Assembly: GCA_023436485.1 (NCBI GenBank)
Contig: JAEZIU010000142.1
Span: forward strand, 18,772-82,771
Length of the DNA: 64,000 nt
Direction: 5' to 3'
DNA from: Bacillota bacterium
GTDB taxonomy: Bacteria; Bacillota; Clostridia; Acetivibrionales; DSM-1351
In this document: piece by piece, positions 1 through 9,511 of the stretch
Numbering within the stretch: position 1 is the first letter of the stretch
Layout of the letters: every line of letters starts with the position of its first letter
Made by a program: the position numbers and the translations under genes
The notes under the pieces: generated by a model
Told to the model about the DNA's origin: nothing
Seen by the model: the letters and a program-made list of their open reading frames with translations, nothing else
Database searches by the model: none

Positions 1-576
1 GATACTATGAGGATTGCGGACAAGCTTGGTATTAAGCATCCGCAGAATAATAAGAACGATGTCCCCTATGTAATGACATCTGATTTTATGATAACAGTTG
101 TCAATCAGGATGGTAAAGAAACAAGCATCGCCAGAACAATTAAACTGGCAAAGGACCTTGAAAAGAAAAGTGTAATCGAACACTTTGAAATAGAACGGAG
201 ATATTGGTCAGAAAAAGAAATAAGTTGGGGAATCGTCACAGACAAGGACATACCGAGGATTTTTGTTTCCAATATTGAATGGACCTATTATTCATATTAT
301 CCGGATTCATATAACGATGTGGGAATAAAGGAACTTCAATACTTAGGAGAAATATTAAAAGCAAGGCTGGAAAAATATGATGGTAAAATAGTTCATGCTG
401 CAAGGGCTTTTGATAATGAAATGAACCTGACACCAGGTACGGCACTGGACATTTTTAAGCATCTTGTGGCAAGAAAAGAGATAATCATGGATATGCGGTC
501 AAAACGCTGCATTGAAAACGCTACGAGTAGTATAGTGAAGATTATTAAGAAAGATGATAGGATGGCTGCAATATGA
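1..576 (+). CDS. tnsA: TnsA endonuclease, 5' truncated by the window edge
   Basis: TnsA is the restriction-enzyme-like nuclease that cuts the 5' strands at Tn7 ends, working with TnsB. The reading frame is open from base 1, so only the C-terminal two thirds is seen. The visible part begins at the region before the GIKHP motif, then shows the catalytic Asp in MTSDF and the Lys in ARTIK, followed by FEIERRYW and the C-terminal helical domain. In E. coli TnsA the position two before the Lys is a Gln (Q130). Here it is Thr, as may be normal for this branch. The catalytic Glu would lie upstream of the window. The stop TGA overlaps the ATG of tnsB at 573, so the two are translationally coupled. Confidence 0.93.
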   Translation, partial: DTMRIADKLGIKHPQNNKNDVPYVMTSDFMITVVNQDGKETSIARTIKLAKDLEKKSVIEHFEIERRYWSEKEISWGIVTDKDIPRIFVSNIEWTYYSYYPDSYNDVGIKELQYLGEILKARLEKYDGKIVHAARAFDNEMNLTPGTALDIFKHLVARKEIIMDMRSKRCIENATSSIVKIIKKDDRMAAI

Positions 577-2766
577 AAGAGATATTAAATGTCAATGAGC
601 TGATTACATGGAATCCTGGTCTGGAAAATGAACATACTGATAGGATACCTTTGGATAGAAGCAGGTGGTTTTTTACTTTATGTGATTGATGCTTTTTCAA
701 AACAGGGACTTCCTGTATCAAAGAGAATCAGCGATGTATTAAATGCCATCGAGACCGGTGATGCGATAAAACGTCAGGACGATCCGTTAATAAGGGTTTT
801 AAGTGAGGACAGTATAAAGGAATCGGACAAGCAAAAAAGAGACAAAGCGTGGAGTATTATTTCAGATATAGTTAAATATGAAAATGAGCCGGATATATAT
901 GACCGTGACAAGCGTGGGTCGTGGGTAGCAGAAGCAGTTGTGAAGCATGGTGTCACATATTCTACTGTTTACAAATATCTTAGAAGGTTTTGGCAGAGAG
1001 GTAAAAGTAAAAATGCTCTTTTACCGGATTACTATAATTCAGGTGGCAGAGGCAAAAGAAAAACTCTGGGGACTAAGAAAATCGGACGTCCCAGAAAAAA
1101 TATTGATGTAAACGGGCCTGGAATTAACGTTGATGAGGCAACCAAAAGGATATTCAGGATTGCTGTTAGCAAATACTATGATACACATAAAGAGAATTTT
1201 TTAACTACTGCCTATAATCTTATGGTAAAGGAATTTTACAAGGAGGATTACCGCTTTGAGGATGGTATCCGCAAACCGACCATAATACCCCTTGGTCAGA
1301 TCCCTACTATTACACAATTCAGGTATTGGTATGAGGTTGAGCAGGATATTAAAAAATCCTTAGAAAAGAAAAAGGGCAAAAAGAAGTATGCATTAAAGCA
1401 TAGAGCTGTTCTTGGAAAGTCGGATGCTGAGGTTATCGGTCCAGGATCAAAGTATCAGATTGATGCTACTATTGCTGATGTTTATCTGGTTTCCAGGTTT
1501 AACAGAACATGGATTATCGGACGACCTGTAATTTATGCAATAATAGATTGTTTTTCAAGGATGGTAGTAGGTATATATGTCGGGTTGGAGGGTCCATCGT
1601 GGATCGGAGCCATGATGGCACTCGCCAACGCCTTTACAGATAAGGTGAACTACTGCCGGGAATATGGGATTAATATTTCTCAGGAAGATTGGCCATGCAA
1701 CCATATTCCCCTTGCCATACTAGGTGATAGGGGTGAAATGGAGAGCAGACATGCGGATACCTTGGTAAATGGCCTTGGAATACGAATAGAGAATACTCCA
1801 TCCTATAGAGCTGACTGGAAGGGTATTATTGAGCAATATTTTAATTTGCTTGATGAAAAGGTTAAGCCTCTTGAACCCGGGCACATTGATATCTCCTTCA
1901 GAGAACGAGGAGGGATAGATTACAGGCTGGATGCGAAGCTTGATATCTATCAGTTTACGCAAATTATTATTAACTGTGTTTTGCATCACAATAATCAGCA
2001 CTGGATGAAAAAATACAGCATGGGTGAAATGATGATTGAGGATGATATAGATCCTATTCCCAAAAATCTCTGGGAATGGGGTATTAGCAATAGGTCAGGT
2101 AAACTGAGGACTTATCCGGAAGATATAGTAAAATTGAATCTTATGCCTGCGGATGTGGCGACAGTAACAGAAAAGGGCTTAAAATTTAAAAATATGCTGT
2201 ATAGCAGCCAAACCCTTATCACGGACCGATGGTTCGAAATAGCAAGGAATAAGAGAAGCTGGAAGGAAAACATAGCATATGACCCACGGAATATGAACTT
2301 TGTTTATATTAAAACAGATAACAACAAAGGCTTTATCAAGTGTGAAATGCTTGACAAGAGATTGTACGATAATAAAACTCTGGATGAAATAGATTACCTA
2401 AATGCATATCAGAAGCTTAAATTGGACAGAAATCAGGAAAGCATCCTGCAGTCGGAGGTAGACTTCTTTACTAAAATAGAAACCATAGTAAATGAAGCTG
2501 ATAAAATGACGACTGAGCAGAGGGACAAGACAGTAAGTAATGCTTCGAGAACAAAGAATATCAGACAAAAGAGACATTTAGAAAGAAATGACGAAAAAAC
2601 AAAAAATGCATTTATATTGGCTGTTGAAAATGAACTCCCAAAAGAAGATACTTCTCAAAAGGTTATACCAATAAATGGAGTACAGGGTGAGAGATATAAA
2701 TATCCCAGTAATATTGAATATTTGAGAAAAAAGCAAAAGGAAAGAATGGAAAAAAGAGATGAGTAA
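573..2766 (+). CDS. tnsB: TnsB DDE transposase with a frameshift near its 5' end
   Basis: TnsB binds the transposon ends and cuts and joins the 3' strands. The DDE triad is visible: D in YQIDAT (about residue 278 counted from ATG 628), D in LGDRGE (about 366) and E in KGIIEQ (about 402). Upstream is a helix-turn-helix region with VYKYLRRFWQRG, very close to E. coli TnsB. The natural start is ATG 573, overlapping the tnsA stop by 4 nt, and its first 25 or so codons match the TnsB N terminus. That frame ends at about 690, while homology resumes in another frame at about 648. One extra base or two missing bases near 646-651 explains this. Translation from ATG 628 would give a nearly full protein of 712 aa but lacks an obvious ribosome binding site. 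It is either a pseudogene or a weakly expressed shortened TnsB. Confidence 0.9.
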
Positions 2767-4420
2767 AGATCCAAACACTGGCGAGATAGTAGAAGCAAAA
2801 TATTCCGAGCAAGTACTGAAGGAATATTCAAATAATCCTTTAATTGAGGCGTTACCTCCAATATGGAGTTTTGAACAGGTTGAAGAGCTTATGCATTTTT
2901 ATCCCGAGCATACAGATGATGAACGGTACATGGAGCCTCATATCAGGTTCCATTTTGTCCAACGTCTGTTCAGCTATTTTCAGCCTTGGAGTACCCACTT
3001 TGATATTGAACAGAGGATTTCAAGGGTAATAAGGCAGGGATATATTTCACGGAACCCGCTTAAACAGAATTATGCAGGGGATTTACAAAAAATATACCAG
3101 ATGATAAAGGATGGCAATTATGAATTTAAAAATTCCGAGCTTTCAAGGCCTTCAGCATCAGGTTTCACAATAATAGGTTTTTCAGGTATGGGTAAATCTT
3201 CAGCGGTAGAAAATATATTAAACAGGTATCCTCAGATTATTCTTCACGAAAAATATAATGATTTGGAGTTTGATCATAAGCAACTTGTATGGCTGAAGCT
3301 GGACTGTCCCCATGATGGTGGAGTAAAGGGACTGTGTGCTGACTTTTTTATGGAATTTGATAAGTTAATGGGAGACTGTACATACAGTAAGTTTGCAGCC
3401 GGTAGAAATACAACGACTGCCACAATGATTCCACGAATGGCTCAGATAGCAAGACGGCACAGCTTGGGATTGCTTATTATTGATGAAATACAGCATCTCA
3501 GTGTGGCAAAAAGTGGCGGTCAGGAAAAGATGCTCAATTTTTTCGTGAACTTAGTGAATACCATTGGAATTCCGGTAATCCTAATTGGAACTACCAAGGC
3601 AATGTCAGTATTGCAGAGTGAATTCAGACAAGCCAGACGCGGAAGCGGACATCAGGGAGACCTTGTTTGGGAGAACCTTGAAAAGGATGAAATATGAGAT
3701 TTGCTTGTAGAAGGAATGTGGAGATATCAGTGGACCCTGTATAAGTGCAATTTGACAAAGGAGCTTAAGGACACTCTGCATGAAGAAAGTCAGGGGATTG
3801 TCGATATAGCCGTAAAGCTTTATGCTATGGTGCAAATGCGAGCCATAGCCACAGGTGAAGAAGCAATAACACCTGACCTGATTAGGCAGGTAGCCAAGGA
3901 TAATCTTAAACTGGTTAAGCCAATGCTTGATGCATTACGGTCCGGGAATCAGCAAGAAATAAATAGGTACGAAGATATAAGACCTATAGACCTTGAACAA
4001 TTCTGTAGCAAGCAACTAAAGGAATTAAATCTGAATATGCTTATTAAGCAGAAGCAAAATAAAACTGTACAACTGGAAAATGAAAAGGACAGGATTTTTG
4101 AGGAGGTTGTACTGAAGCTTGTAGACTTCAATATTGAGCCTGATAGGGCTAAAAATATTACAAGGAATGTTATAAAATCCTTTCAGGGTACACAAAATGC
4201 TGATAATATTTTTAAGGAGGCAATGCTGATTATTTTGCAGCAAACTGCAGATAATAAGACTGTTACAAGAAAGGTAACGGCTAAAAGCATTAATAAAGAT
4301 AATAATGATTTGAGAGTAATTATAGAAAAAGGCAGAAAAGACAGTAAATCTGCATATGAGGCATTAGATGCCGAGGGGATCATAATAAAACCGGTTGAGG
4401 AATTTACTTTAACGGGATGA
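2759..4420 (+). pseudogene. tnsC: TnsC AAA+ ATPase regulator interrupted by an in-frame TGA
   Basis: TnsC is the ATP-dependent regulator linking the target selectors TnsD and TnsE to the TnsAB transposase. The N-terminal piece (2759-3697, 312 aa) has Walker A GFSGMGKSS near residue 143 and Walker B LLIIDEIQHL, followed by GGQEKMLNFFVNLVN as in E. coli TnsC. A TGA at 3695-3697 interrupts the frame, and the same frame continues to 4420 with the C-terminal half (EGMWRYQW, then IRQVAKDNLK and PMLDALRSG). Without the stop the product would be 553 residues, close to the 555 of Tn7 TnsC. The TGA lies where E. coli TnsC has Trp, so one TGG-to-TGA change explains it. The gene overlaps tnsB by 8 nt. 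Readthrough of TGA as Trp is possible but unsupported. Confidence 0.9.
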
Positions 4421-4426
4421 TTATGC

Positions 4427-6314
4427 TTGAACCACTTCCCTACTCCGTATCCGGATGAATTGTTATATAGTATTTTGGCAAGATACAATGTCAGAAGCGG
4501 TAATACAAGTGCTAAAACCACTTTAAAGGAATTATTCGGAATAAATACTATTACCGCTGTAGTGGATATGCCAAGTGATATCGACGCGTTAATATGTCGA
4601 CTTCCTAAAGAGAAGAAGTTAGTTGCCGAGGCTTTAATAATGAAGAAACACACTGTTTCCCTATTATACAGCTTTTTTACCTGAACCAAGGGTATTAGCT
4701 ATTAAAGCTGCTATGAGAGAAGACTGTGGAGGAAGAATTCACACAATGACCGGGATAATGGCTAGCACTATCAGTACACCACAATATCTGAGGTTTTGTC
4801 CCCAGTGTAATTTTGAAGATGAACAAAAATACGGAGAGCATTACTGGCACAGGCTTCATCAAATGCCGGGAGCAATAATCTGTCCCACTCATACTACATT
4901 AATCCAAGATAGTACAGTTAAGCTTGATTTACAGAACAGACATGAATTTATAGCAGCAAATCGAAATAACTGTGCCAGCAATCCACCACATATAGAATTT
5001 TCGGATAAAGATATTTACAGCCTTTTGTTACTTTCCAGGGATATCGAGTGGATTGTACGAAACTACGAGCTTGTAAGGAATTATATAAAAAACCACGAAG
5101 GTACGAGAGAATGCTATATTTCAGGACTACAAAACAAAGGCTATGCCACATCAAAAGGCAGGGTTTACCAAAAGGATTTAGTGCATGATTTTATAGGTTT
5201 CTATGGAAACGATTTTCTTGACACTATCCAATGTCAAATAAACCTTGAGAGTGATGATAACTGGCTTTCCGGCATTGTAAGAAAGCACAGAAAAGCCTTT
5301 CACTTACTAATGCATTTACTGATCATCAGATTTTTATATGCTTCAGCTGACGCATTTATCAAAAACGATGAAAAATACGCACCGTTCGGGACGGGACCGT
5401 GGCCATGCCTGAATACAGCATCAGATCACAATAAAGGCCTTGTAATAAATAAGGTCAAGGTCACTCATTGTTATGACACAAAGCGTCCAGTAGGAACATT
5501 TGAATGCAACTGTGGCTTTGTTTACTCCAGACGTGGACCGGATACTTCTCCAAACGATAAGTTTAAGGTTGGCAGGATTAAGAGCTTTGGATCAGTGTGG
5601 GAAAAGAAGCTCATTCAACTACTAACGAATAAAATGGGTTTAAGAGAAACTGCCCGGATTATGAAGGTTGATTCAAAAACAATTAAGCTTCAAGCCCCTA
5701 AGCTAGGGCTAAAAACACAATGGACTTACACTGATTGCGAAAAAAATCAAGAAAAAAACGAGAATCCAAATTATTGTAACTTACAGGAATATCACAGAAA
5801 TGCTTGGATTGAGGTAAAAGCAGCTTACCCTGATAAATCAAAGACCGAGCTCAGAAAGATAGCAAAATCGCATTTTATATGGCTTTATAGACATGACAGA
5901 GAATGGTTGGATATTAATTCTCCAGAGCATCAGAAACTACAGTGTACTAATGGCAGAGTTGATTGGGTTAAAAGGGATTCAGAGGTTTTACAAGAGGTGA
6001 AAAAAGCTGTTGAAGCAATACGAGATTCAAAGGAAAAGCCAGTAAAGATTTCTCTTGGCCGAATAGGAATAATTTGTGGCTTGCAGGGGTTATTGGAGAA
6101 ACATCTGGATAAAATGCCTCAGACAAAGCGTTATATAGACAAGGTCGCAGAAACTGATGACAGTTTTAGAAGAAGGAGAATAGTTTGGGCCGTACAAGAG
6201 TTGACCAATTCAGGGGAAGAACTGAAGTTATGGAAGGTTATGAGAATGGCGGGCATTCGGAAAGAGTACGAGAAACAGGCTGAGGAATGCTTGGCAGATT
6301 GTAAGTATAAATAA
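4427..6314 (+). pseudogene. tnsD: TnsD/TniQ target-site selector, frameshifted
   Basis: TnsD (TniQ family) recognises the attachment site and directs insertion there. A TTG start at 4427 gives MNHFPTPYPDELLYS, which matches the TnsD N terminus. This frame stops at 4684 shortly after MKKHT. Homology continues from LFPYYTAFLP in another frame at about 4653 and runs to 6314. Loss of one CT dinucleotide near 4652-4656 would explain the break. The second part carries the CCCH zinc motif (CPQC, then CPTH) and the C-terminal domain with SHFIWLYRHDREWL. It could be translated alone from ATG 4713 but would lack the first 95 residues or so. The total of about 628 codons is longer than the 508 of E. coli TnsD. 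Its target gene is not in the window. Confidence 0.9.
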
Positions 6315-6349
6315 TTGATTTTTATTAGTTTTGTGTGGGGTTAATATCA

Positions 6350-7966
6350 ATGAGCAAATTAAAAATAAAGTCTTCGTCATTTGGAGAAGACGAAGAAGTT
6401 GAATTATATTGGCATGGAGTACCGTTCCAGAATACTGAAGGCTTATGGATGATAAAGTGCTTGTTTAAAAGAATTGATGGAAGCTATCAGGAACAAGCAA
6501 TTCCATTTGGTACTCTTCCCTATCTTAGGATCGGACAATCATACATAAATGGGGATTTTTCAGATAAACCGGGAAAAGGTTCTTTATTTGAAATAAAGTT
6601 ACCAAGCTATGTTCATTTTGATATTTGTAAAGCTTTTGATTTCCCCAAAAGCTTATATGCTTTTGATAGAAAGCCAGCTCCGACATATGGTAATCTTCCT
6701 ATTTGCAAATTTGAAATCGGTGGTATTATTTATTACATTCCATGTACAGAAGTAGTCAGAAGTATTCTTACGCCCTATAAAATGCTTGTAAATCAAATAC
6801 TCAGACCTGAAGGATTGGATTACTTTTTTGAAAGCTACAATGAGTATAATAGCAGCCTTTCGATTACCTTTAGTGAGGAGTATAATAGAAAATTGCTTAA
6901 TTATGATTCAATTTCATACTTCATTTGGCTCCGCTTCAATATGTATGCTCGAAAATCATGGAATTCAGTTTATAAGAATATGTTGCTTGATGCCTCAAAA
7001 AGGTCCGGTGATATAGCAGTTGAATTCAAAAAAGGTGTGCCCATAAGAGTTATTCCTCCGCATGTAGGATTTTCAACATGGACTTTCCGGGGACTCAAAT
7101 ATAAAAATCATTGTCTTATACTTGAATTACTTCACAGGTCTGACTTGGAAATCTCGTTTACCAATATTGAGTGCTTCCATCCTAAGCTTGAAAGGCAGGA
7201 AGCCGATGGGAAGCCCAGGTATGTAAAGGATTCAACAAAGAAACTGCTTGATGGTGAGTCAATTGAACTTGATACTACCGGTCAGGCATCTGAAAAGCAT
7301 ACCAATAATACAATTATTGAACAACCGCCGGTAATATTCAGCTTTAAGTATAAAACGAGAATATTTAGAAAAAGTAACAAAACAAGAAGGATTCACACTG
7401 GAGATATTATTGTAATAGGGACTGGAAAAGACGGTGAGAGTGATAATGTCGGGACTACACAGGATTGGGTGCTTGGAGGAAATATACCTCAAATTGAATT
7501 TTCAGGATTGAAAATGGTTGATGTGAGCCTCAGTAAAGGACTTGAGGAATTTCTGAGGCTAATTGAGCACATCCAAACGTATTATAAGAATTTAAGTTTA
7601 TCCCTTAGTATAATCTCACTACCACCGCTAAAAAGTTTTTCTTATTACGAGGATGGTGGTTTGCGTTCATGTGCTGTGGTACAAATAACTCAGAACGGGC
7701 ATATTCCTTGTTACTTAATTGAAGTGGGTCGAGCAGACGAATGGTCAATCTCAACTCTGGTTGTTAACCCTGTGAAAACCGAACATTCTGATGTACAAAC
7801 CTTTGGAGACTTTACGCAACGACTTTTAATAGATATAGTAAATAACAATGGGCATTGGGACCGGGAGTTTTTCCGAAAGGAAAATAACTATGTCATTGAA
7901 GCAGCAAAACATATCTCCGGGCAGCCTGTTATAAGGTGGGCTGAGAGGATAATTGAAAAAATTTGA
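6350..7966 (+). CDS. tnsE: TnsE-like alternative target selector
   Basis: TnsE directs Tn7 to replicating DNA such as conjugal plasmids through DNA structure and the sliding clamp. The protein is 538 aa from ATG 6350, the same length as E. coli TnsE, and it follows tnsD as in Tn7. Similarity can be read at the N terminus (a WHGVPFQN region and a later DFP motif), in a YIPCTEVVRS segment like YHIPQLELARS in Tn7, and at the C terminus, where WAERIIEKI matches WAERVV. An in-frame GTG at 6335 would add five residues. I prefer ATG 6350 because GGGG lies at a suitable distance upstream. Unlike tnsB, tnsC and tnsD, this gene shows no visible lesion. The assignment is by recall and position, not by a database search. 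Confidence 0.82.
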   Translation: MSKLKIKSSSFGEDEEVELYWHGVPFQNTEGLWMIKCLFKRIDGSYQEQAIPFGTLPYLRIGQSYINGDFSDKPGKGSLFEIKLPSYVHFDICKAFDFPKSLYAFDRKPAPTYGNLPICKFEIGGIIYYIPCTEVVRSILTPYKMLVNQILRPEGLDYFFESYNEYNSSLSITFSEEYNRKLLNYDSISYFIWLRFNMYARKSWNSVYKNMLLDASKRSGDIAVEFKKGVPIRVIPPHVGFSTWTFRGLKYKNHCLILELLHRSDLEISFTNIECFHPKLERQEADGKPRYVKDSTKKLLDGESIELDTTGQASEKHTNNTIIEQPPVIFSFKYKTRIFRKSNKTRRIHTGDIIVIGTGKDGESDNVGTTQDWVLGGNIPQIEFSGLKMVDVSLSKGLEEFLRLIEHIQTYYKNLSLSLSIISLPPLKSFSYYEDGGLRSCAVVQITQNGHIPCYLIEVGRADEWSISTLVVNPVKTEHSDVQTFGDFTQRLLIDIVNNNGHWDREFFRKENNYVIEAAKHISGQPVIRWAERIIEKI

Positions 7967-8081
7967 TGTCTTACTATATAACAAAAATTGGTTTTATGGT
8001 ACAATTAAATTTGTTTAACTATTTATACACTGTTGGTTTTCCTGTTTTGAATATACATCTAACTAATTAAGGTGGGAATTT

Positions 8082-9509
8082 ATGAATAAGAAGTGCCAAG
8101 TATTTACTCCACATAATAATGTAATTGAAATTTTAGACAGAGTAGGATATTGCAGAGAACTATATGGAAGAAAAGTAATTGAAAACGCTTGTGGTGATGG
8201 TAATATACTGAAAGAAATTGTAAAACGATATATAGAAGATTGCTTAAAAAATAATATTTCATTAATAAATATAAAAAATGGATTGCAAAGAGATATTTAT
8301 GGAGCTGAAATTGATAAAAAGCATTTTAAGAAGTGCCTCAAAAATTTAGATAGTGTTGCTAGTATATATAAAATTCACAATGTTAAATGGAATATTTTAA
8401 ATAAGGATATTTTAAAGGAAAAGCTAGGCGTTGAGTTTGACTTTGTTATTGGAAATCCACCTTACATTAAATATAGAGACTTAGATGAGGAGACAAGACA
8501 ATATGTAAAAGAGAACTATGAATCATGTGCCCAAGGTAAATTTGACTATTGTTATGCCTTTATTGAGGCTAGTTTAAAATGTTTGAACGAAAACGGTAAG
8601 ATGGCTTATCTTATTCCTAGCAATATATTTAAGAATGTTTTCGCTCAAAAATTAAGAGAAATGATGATTCCATATTTAGCAGCCATTTATGATTATACGA
8701 CATTCAAATTATTTGATAAAAAGCTTACATCATCTGCAATAATGATATTAAATAAGGGAAAATCTTACAATAAAATCGAGTATTTTGATGTAGTAAAATC
8801 TAAACGCAATGAAATATCTAAGAAAGATCTTAACGGTAAATGGGTGTTTTCGCATTTTACATCTCAGAGCGTTGGGAATAAGTATAGGTTCGGTGACTTA
8901 TTTAATGCTTCTTTAAGTATAGCTACTCTTTTAAATGAAGCATTTATAATTAATAACTTTGAAATAACTGAAGAGTATCTTTTAGTTGATGGGTTAATGA
9001 TAGAAAAGGAAATAATAAGGGATGCAGCTAGTCCAAGATCATTAAATTATAAAAAAAGTGAAAAGATTATATTTCCATATTATTACGATAATAATTCGTT
9101 GATAAGATATGCCCCTAAAAAATTTGAAGATAAATTTCCAGGGGCAGTGAATCACTTAAAAAAGTATACCGAGAAGTTATCAAAACGTGACTCTGATAAA
9201 AATGTTTATTGGTATGAGTACGGAAGAAGTCAGGCTCTAGCTCACCTAAATCAAAAGAAGTTGCTAACATCAACACTTGTAACAAAAAATGTAAAAGTTT
9301 ACACTTTAACTGAGGAGTGCATACCATATTCCGGTATATATATTACATCTAAAGGAGAATTTTGCCTTGATAAAGCTAAAAAGATACTTCAAAGTCTTAA
9401 TTTTTATGAATATGTTAAATCTATAGGTATAAACGCAAGTGGGGATTCGATTAGAATTACTGCGGGAGATATTAATAATTATGAATTTAGGGATGAGGAG
9501 GTACTATAA
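8082..9509 (+). CDS. N6-adenine DNA methyltransferase (Eco57I/TaqI-type)
   Basis: This is a 475-residue SAM-dependent DNA adenine methyltransferase. The N terminus has the QVFTP segment and motif I as NACGDGNI, the SAM-binding loop. The catalytic motif IV is NPPY at residues 125-128. The region after about residue 240 resembles a target recognition domain of the TaqI/Eco57I group. AAGGTGGG precedes the ATG. It is the first cargo gene after tnsE and ends two bases before the GHKL ATPase gene, so the two are probably co-transcribed. No nuclease domain is visible in the protein itself. A restriction activity would have to come from the HNH protein downstream. Its likely job is to mark self DNA in the four-gene system. 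Confidence 0.88.
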   Translation: MNKKCQVFTPHNNVIEILDRVGYCRELYGRKVIENACGDGNILKEIVKRYIEDCLKNNISLINIKNGLQRDIYGAEIDKKHFKKCLKNLDSVASIYKIHNVKWNILNKDILKEKLGVEFDFVIGNPPYIKYRDLDEETRQYVKENYESCAQGKFDYCYAFIEASLKCLNENGKMAYLIPSNIFKNVFAQKLREMMIPYLAAIYDYTTFKLFDKKLTSSAIMILNKGKSYNKIEYFDVVKSKRNEISKKDLNGKWVFSHFTSQSVGNKYRFGDLFNASLSIATLLNEAFIINNFEITEEYLLVDGLMIEKEIIRDAASPRSLNYKKSEKIIFPYYYDNNSLIRYAPKKFEDKFPGAVNHLKKYTEKLSKRDSDKNVYWYEYGRSQALAHLNQKKLLTSTLVTKNVKVYTLTEECIPYSGIYITSKGEFCLDKAKKILQSLNFYEYVKSIGINASGDSIRITAGDINNYEFRDEEVL

Positions 9510-9511
9510 TT

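Noticed and set aside
628..2766. ATG 628 taken as the natural tnsB start.
   Set aside because: Clear TnsB N-terminal sequence is encoded upstream from ATG 573, which overlaps the tnsA stop. ATG 628 has no good ribosome binding site and its first codons before the frame junction do not match TnsB.
3701..4420. A separate small gene after tnsC.
   Set aside because: It is in the same frame as the preceding piece, separated only by one TGA, and reads as the C-terminal half of TnsC.
573..4715. The tns gene breaks as sequencing errors.
   Set aside because: Uninterrupted frames of 6-9 kb downstream argue against a high error rate, and one lesion is a plain substitution to TGA. Read-level proof is still lacking.
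7967..8081. Promoter upstream of the methyltransferase gene.
   Set aside because: TGGTACAAT near 7998-8005 resembles an extended -10 box, but no -35 box lies at a proper distance, so it is not listed as a feature.
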